64,000 nt of DNA. Origin: Clostridium zeae (GTDB taxonomy: Bacteria; Bacillota; Clostridia; Clostridiales; Clostridiaceae). Each line of letters opens with the position of its first letter. Positions within the stretch are counted from its first letter, which is position 1. The translations under genes were made by a program, and so were the position numbers. Of the stretch, positions 60,644 through 64,000 are shown piece after piece. The notes under the pieces are model-generated. The model saw only the letters and a list, made by a program, of their open reading frames with translations. It had not been told where the DNA came from and ran no database searches. Where the stretch lies: NCBI RefSeq assembly GCF_017312485.1, contig NZ_BMBA01000002.1:306287-370286 (forward strand), written 5' to 3'.

Positions 60644-61654
60644 ATGAATTGGTTAAAGAAAAACTTACAAGGAATTGTTTTTCCCTTCATTATAGCTTTA
60701 GTTGCTAATCTGTTAGGTTATAAGTTTCCAATAATAGGAGGTGCTGTATTTGGAATTGTTATAGGTATAATTATAAACAATATTTTTAAGACTCCTGAAA
60801 AATATTCAGAGGGAATAGATTTTACTTCAAAGAAAATATTGCAATGGTCCATTGTAATTCTAGGGGCTGGACTGAGTTTAAAACAGGTTTGGTATACAGG
60901 AACAGAATCTGTTTACGTTATGTTTTTCACTTTACTAACTGCTTTCGTTACAGCTTTTATATTTGGCAAACTTTTAAATATACCTTGGAAATTAAAATCT
61001 CTTATAGCTGTTGGAACCGCTATTTGTGGAGGTTCAGCCATTGCTTCAATCTCTCCAATTATTGAAGCAGATGATAGCGAAGTCTCCTACTCGATCTCAA
61101 CAATATTTTTGTTTAACATATTAGCAGTACTTATATTTCCCCCTTTAGGCCATATGCTTAAGCTTTCAAATAAAGCCTTTGGACTATGGGCAGGTACAGC
61201 TATTAATGATACTTCATCAGTTGTTGCAGCAGGATATGCCTTTAGTAACATAGCTGGAGAGTATTCTACCATAGTTAAACTTACACGAACTACCATTATA
61301 ATTCCTATAGCAATAATATTTTCTATTATAATGGCTATACAGAAAAAGAAATCTGTTGTTAGTGCTGATAATTCCGTAAATTTAAATCTATCAAAAATAT
61401 TTCCGTGGTTTATACTATGGTTCTTAGCTAGCTCACTACTCAATACTTTAGGATTTTTTTCCGAGAACTCAATAAAATATATAAACAGCATTGGAAAGTT
61501 TATGATAGTAATGGCTCTATCTGCTGTAGGACTTAAATCTGACTTTAAGAAAATGATAAGCAGTGGATTTAAACCTATCTTACTAGGACTTATTGTTTGG
61601 CTTTCAGTAAGTATTGTTAGTCTTATTGTTCAGGCCTTTACTCATCAATTATAA
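60644..61654 (+). CDS. YeiH/UPF0324 family putative sulfate exporter
   Basis: The product has 336 residues and about nine or ten membrane helices. Family motifs are LQGIVFPFIIALVANLLG, GAGLSLKQVW, GTAICGGSAIASISPII, LWAGTAINDTSSVVAAGYAF and ALSAVGLKSDFKKM. The family is annotated as putative sulfate or sulfonate exporters, with little direct proof. It is divergent from a LysR gene. AAAGGAGTAT precedes ATG 60644. Confidence 0.92.
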   Translation: MNWLKKNLQGIVFPFIIALVANLLGYKFPIIGGAVFGIVIGIIINNIFKTPEKYSEGIDFTSKKILQWSIVILGAGLSLKQVWYTGTESVYVMFFTLLTAFVTAFIFGKLLNIPWKLKSLIAVGTAICGGSAIASISPIIEADDSEVSYSISTIFLFNILAVLIFPPLGHMLKLSNKAFGLWAGTAINDTSSVVAAGYAFSNIAGEYSTIVKLTRTTIIIPIAIIFSIIMAIQKKKSVVSADNSVNLNLSKIFPWFILWFLASSLLNTLGFFSENSIKYINSIGKFMIVMALSAVGLKSDFKKMISSGFKPILLGLIVWLSVSIVSLIVQAFTHQL

Positions 61655-61747
61655 AAACTTATATAGTAAATACTTTAACAACAAACTCTTGTCTTATATA
61701 ACCGTATTGACTTATAAATTATCTACGTATAATATAAATTTATATTT

Positions 61748-61778
61748 AATGCTAGAGAAAACCTTGGCAGGCGAATAA
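61748..61778 (-). repeat. Short partial match to the dispersed repeat
   Basis: On the minus strand TCGCCTGCCAAGGTTTTCTC matches the conserved core of copies A and B (TCGCCTGCCAAATTTTCCTC) over about 20 bases. No hairpin or terminator follows. It may be a decayed copy or chance. Confidence 0.35.
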
Positions 61779-61807
61779 TTTTTATAACAATAATTTCGGG
61801 GGGAAAA

Positions 61808-62416
61808 ATGAAGACTACTTTGTATTTAGTAAGACATGGCGAAACAAAGTGGAACACTGAAGGAAGGTTTCAGGGTTGCATCGATATAGAGCTTTCAGAT
61901 AATGGATTTAATCAAGCAAGAAAGTTAAAAGATAGATTAAAATATTCTTTTGATTATGTTTATACCAGCCCACTTAGCAGAGCTAAAAAAACTGCTGAAA
62001 CTATTTGTGAAGATACAACTATAAAACCAATTGAAGAATTTAATTTAAGAGAAATAAACTTTGGAGATTGGGAAGGATTAACTATCACTGAAATAAAAGA
62101 AACCTACTCTGAAGAATTCCTAAAATGGAAGCAAGATGAGCTTCTTGGCCCTATATGTGGTGGAGAGCAATCTATCAAAGCAGCAAGTGATAGAGCGCAA
62201 AAGGCTATATTAAAAATTGTCCAAGAACATAAAGGTTCAAGAATTGTTATAGTCGCTCATGGAGGCATAATTAAAGCTGCTCTTATAGGACTTTTTGAAT
62301 GGAAGATGAATATGTATCATAAGTTTAATCTAGGAAATACATCCATTAACGAAATTACTTTCAATGATAAATTAGAACCTAGAATGGTTTCAATAAATGA
62401 TTTGAATCATCTATAG
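61808..62416 (+). CDS. Histidine phosphatase family protein (phosphoglycerate mutase-like)
   Basis: The product has 202 residues. The phospho-His lies in LVRHGETKWN (residues 7-16), and the second His in IVAHGGIIKAAL; NLREINFGDWEGLT is typical of the CobC/GpmB branch. It is either a small-molecule phosphatase (alpha-ribazole phosphatase-like) or a broad phosphatase; no cobalamin genes are near. A strong CGGGGGGA precedes ATG 61808. Confidence 0.9.
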   Translation: MKTTLYLVRHGETKWNTEGRFQGCIDIELSDNGFNQARKLKDRLKYSFDYVYTSPLSRAKKTAETICEDTTIKPIEEFNLREINFGDWEGLTITEIKETYSEEFLKWKQDELLGPICGGEQSIKAASDRAQKAILKIVQEHKGSRIVIVAHGGIIKAALIGLFEWKMNMYHKFNLGNTSINEITFNDKLEPRMVSINDLNHL

Positions 62417-62431
62417 TTCTATTTTACCTAT

Positions 62432-62468
62432 GGCTTTATTGATAAGTTTCTAATTTATCAATAGGCCT
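62432..62468 (+). terminator. Terminator after the phosphatase gene
   Basis: TATTGATAA (62437-62445) and TTATCAATA (62455-62463) form a perfect stem followed by T-rich sequence about 20 bases past the stop. Confidence 0.7.
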
Positions 62469-62675
62469 TTAATTTTTATCATTTCTTATCATTTCAATCT
62501 CTCACTAAATTGTTTTTAAAATATAGATTCGTTGTATTAATGCTGCATTATCTTAGCCTATGATTTTGAAACTGGATTACTTATTAGTAATTTTGGGCTA
62601 TAATATAACTAGTGTTTAAGATAATAAATGATAATGAACAATACTATTGATTATTCATATAGAGGAGTACGATTT

Positions 62676-63437
62676 ATGTTTGCAGAAGAACGATTAAATG
62701 AAATATTAGACTTGCTATCAAAAGATGGTAAGATATTAGTTAAAGATCTAAGCATTAGATTTAATGTTACTGAAGGTATGATAAGAAAGGATCTTCAGAA
62801 ACTAGAAAAGGATGGTGCTATTAAAAGAACTTATGGTGGTGCTATTTTAAAAAGAAACATTGCTGAAAGCACAAGTATTTCAAATAGATTAATTAAAAAC
62901 TTGGAATCTAAGAGGATTATAGCAGAAAAAGCTTTTGACTTAATTGAGGAAAATGACACTATATTTCTAGATGTATCAAGTATTAACTTTGTGCTTGCTG
63001 AGCTTATCGCAAGCAGTACAAAAAAGTTTACAGTTATAACTAATATGGTTGAAATAACCTCTGTTTTTAATGATTCATCTAATGTCAATATAATTTGCAT
63101 AGGCGGAACTTATAATAAGAGTCTTGGTGGTATAATTGGCTCTGAAGCTATAGAAAGTATTAGAAGATACAGAGTAAATAAAGCTTTTATGGGTAGCTGC
63201 GGTATAAACCTTTCTGATAGAACCATAAGCAATTTCGACCTAGAGGAAGGCAATACAAAAAAAGCTATAATGTCTTCTGCTAGAACTGTTTATATACTAA
63301 TAGAAAATGAAAAATTCAATATAGATGGTACTTATAAATTTGCTGATTTAGATGATATTGATTATATAATCACCGAAGAAAAACCAGCTTCTAAGATATA
63401 TGAAGCAATAAAAAAGTTTAATATTAAACTAATTTAA
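62676..63437 (+). CDS. DeoR family transcriptional regulator
   Basis: The product has about 253 residues. The N-terminal winged helix (about 1-60) has FAEERLNEILDLLSKDGKI, then VKDLSIRFNVTEGMIRKDLQ and GAIKRTYGGA. The C-terminal sugar-phosphate sensor has DVSSINFVLAELI and GSCGINLSDRTISNFDLEEG. Such proteins repress sugar or nucleoside genes, usually adjacent; no sugar operon is visible in this window. I take ATG 62676 behind AGAGGAGT; an upstream in-frame codon at 62628 lacks a site. Confidence 0.92.
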   Translation: MFAEERLNEILDLLSKDGKILVKDLSIRFNVTEGMIRKDLQKLEKDGAIKRTYGGAILKRNIAESTSISNRLIKNLESKRIIAEKAFDLIEENDTIFLDVSSINFVLAELIASSTKKFTVITNMVEITSVFNDSSNVNIICIGGTYNKSLGGIIGSEAIESIRRYRVNKAFMGSCGINLSDRTISNFDLEEGNTKKAIMSSARTVYILIENEKFNIDGTYKFADLDDIDYIITEEKPASKIYEAIKKFNIKLI

Positions 63438-63506
63438 ACTCACTGGAAACATTGAAATCTCTAGATTTATTACTTATAAAAATTTTATATTTTATTTTAA
63501 AGTAAA

Positions 63507-63551
63507 AAACTTCTCTTTATTGATGTTTTTCAATCTTGAGAAGTTTCTTTT
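63507..63551. terminator. Terminator after the DeoR gene
   Basis: AAACTTCTC (63507-63515) and GAGAAGTTT (63537-63545) form the base, with ATTGA/TCAAT inside and a T-run after. It separates converging genes. Confidence 0.8.
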
Positions 63552-63598
63552 TTCATTAACTCATAATTATATAGAATTAATATAAGTAGTCACAAAAT

Positions 63599-63979
63599 CT
63601 AATTTCTTTGAAAATCCTTGAACCAAGTTCCTTGGTATGTTAACTTTCCCTTATCTCCTTCTACTAATAGACCATACATTCTTCCACTTAGTGAAAGTTC
63701 TAGTCTTTCACCGTGCTCAGTTTCAAAGGTTATGTAATAAGTTGTACTGCTTGAAGTATGCATTGCATTATTATCTCCGGTATTATGAGTATGGTGCGAT
63801 ACATCTATCCTTTTGGCTATAACCTTAGCATCTACTGTTATGATTGGTGATTTAGCATTTTTAGCTGCTTCAGCTATGTTTTTCCCTAAAGCAAAAATAA
63901 ATAATCCAAACATTAGAATAAACATCAACATAAAAAATGGTGGCATACCACCAAAAAATGAACCAGCTTGATCGTACAT
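63599..63979 (-). CDS. DUF2500 family membrane protein
   Basis: The product has 126 residues. One membrane helix (about residues 13-33, MPPFFMLMFILMFGLFIFALG) is followed by a beta-rich domain (ITVDAKVIAKRID, TYYITFETEHGERLELSLSG, GKLTYQGTWFKDF). This matches DUF2500, a family of small membrane proteins of unknown function. AAGGAGG precedes ATG 63979. Confidence 0.88.
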   Translation of the reverse strand: MYDQAGSFFGGMPPFFMLMFILMFGLFIFALGKNIAEAAKNAKSPIITVDAKVIAKRIDVSHHTHNTGDNNAMHTSSSTTYYITFETEHGERLELSLSGRMYGLLVEGDKGKLTYQGTWFKDFQRN

Positions 63980-64000
63980 AAAAACCTCCTTATTATTATT

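Noticed and set aside
1-64000. CRISPR array or defence island
   Set aside because: No regularly spaced direct repeats, cas genes, restriction-modification or toxin-antitoxin genes were recognised.

Overview
The window looks like chromosome from a spore-forming Clostridium-type Firmicute. The DNA is strongly AT-rich, ribosome binding sites are mostly AGGAGG-like, and spore genes are present: a collagen-like surface protein, a CotF-family coat protein and an alpha/beta small acid-soluble spore protein. T-box leaders and many intrinsic terminators also fit. I saw no rRNA genes, CRISPR array, intact insertion sequence or prophage block.

Layout. 1-6.9 kb: a collagen-like gene cut by the window edge, an acetyltransferase, a DUF421 membrane protein, a NitT/TauT-type ABC operon whose binding-protein gene has lost its 5' end, a membrane TPR protein and an LrgA/LrgB pair. 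7-13.2 kb: topB, an amidohydrolase, an oligopeptide-binding lipoprotein and tspO. 13.5-19.1 kb: two tandem paralogous membrane histidine kinases without response regulators, then a TPR protein and a small protein-kinase-like protein. 19.3-22.8 kb: two single tRNA-Leu genes (CAG and GAG), a probable stand-alone structured RNA with its own promoter and terminator, and small spore genes. 23-28.3 kb: a GH8-like protein, then polA-coaE-transglycosylase. 28.7-31.6 kb: an M29 aminopeptidase, a DUF2087 regulator and a VOC protein.

31.7-47.8 kb is the metabolic core, all on the minus strand: trpEGDCFBA, then aroF-aroB-aroA-aroC-pheA-aroE-tyrA and a GH3 hydrolase. Together these encode most of the route from central metabolism to tryptophan and the prephenate branch. 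The trp operon has a T-box with a UGG (Trp) specifier. The aro operon has its own consensus promoter and an unlisted 41-residue leader peptide rich in Phe, Tyr and Trp. A terminator follows whose 5' arm can pair instead with the end of the leader reading frame, the arrangement of classical attenuation. Two operons of one pathway thus appear to sense amino acid supply by different RNA mechanisms.

48-64 kb: a YjeM-like transporter, acetyltransferases, a TfoX C-terminal-domain protein, a LigB-type dioxygenase, a hemolysin III protein, a GH19 endolysin, Amj, an Lrp plus aminotransferase pair, a YcaQ-like glycosylase, a LysR/YeiH divergent pair, a phosphatase, a DeoR regulator and a DUF2500 protein. 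Upstream of the Lrp/aminotransferase pair is a second complete T-box with a strong promoter, but a repeated terminator-bearing element lies between it and the genes, so it looks orphaned or doubly controlled.

The most interesting non-coding items are the aro attenuator, the separated T-box, the candidate RNA near 20 kb, two related terminator-bearing repeats, a duplicated 94-bp gene-start relic, and a MITE-like inverted repeat inside the ABC operon. All calls rest on reading the sequence; no database search was run.
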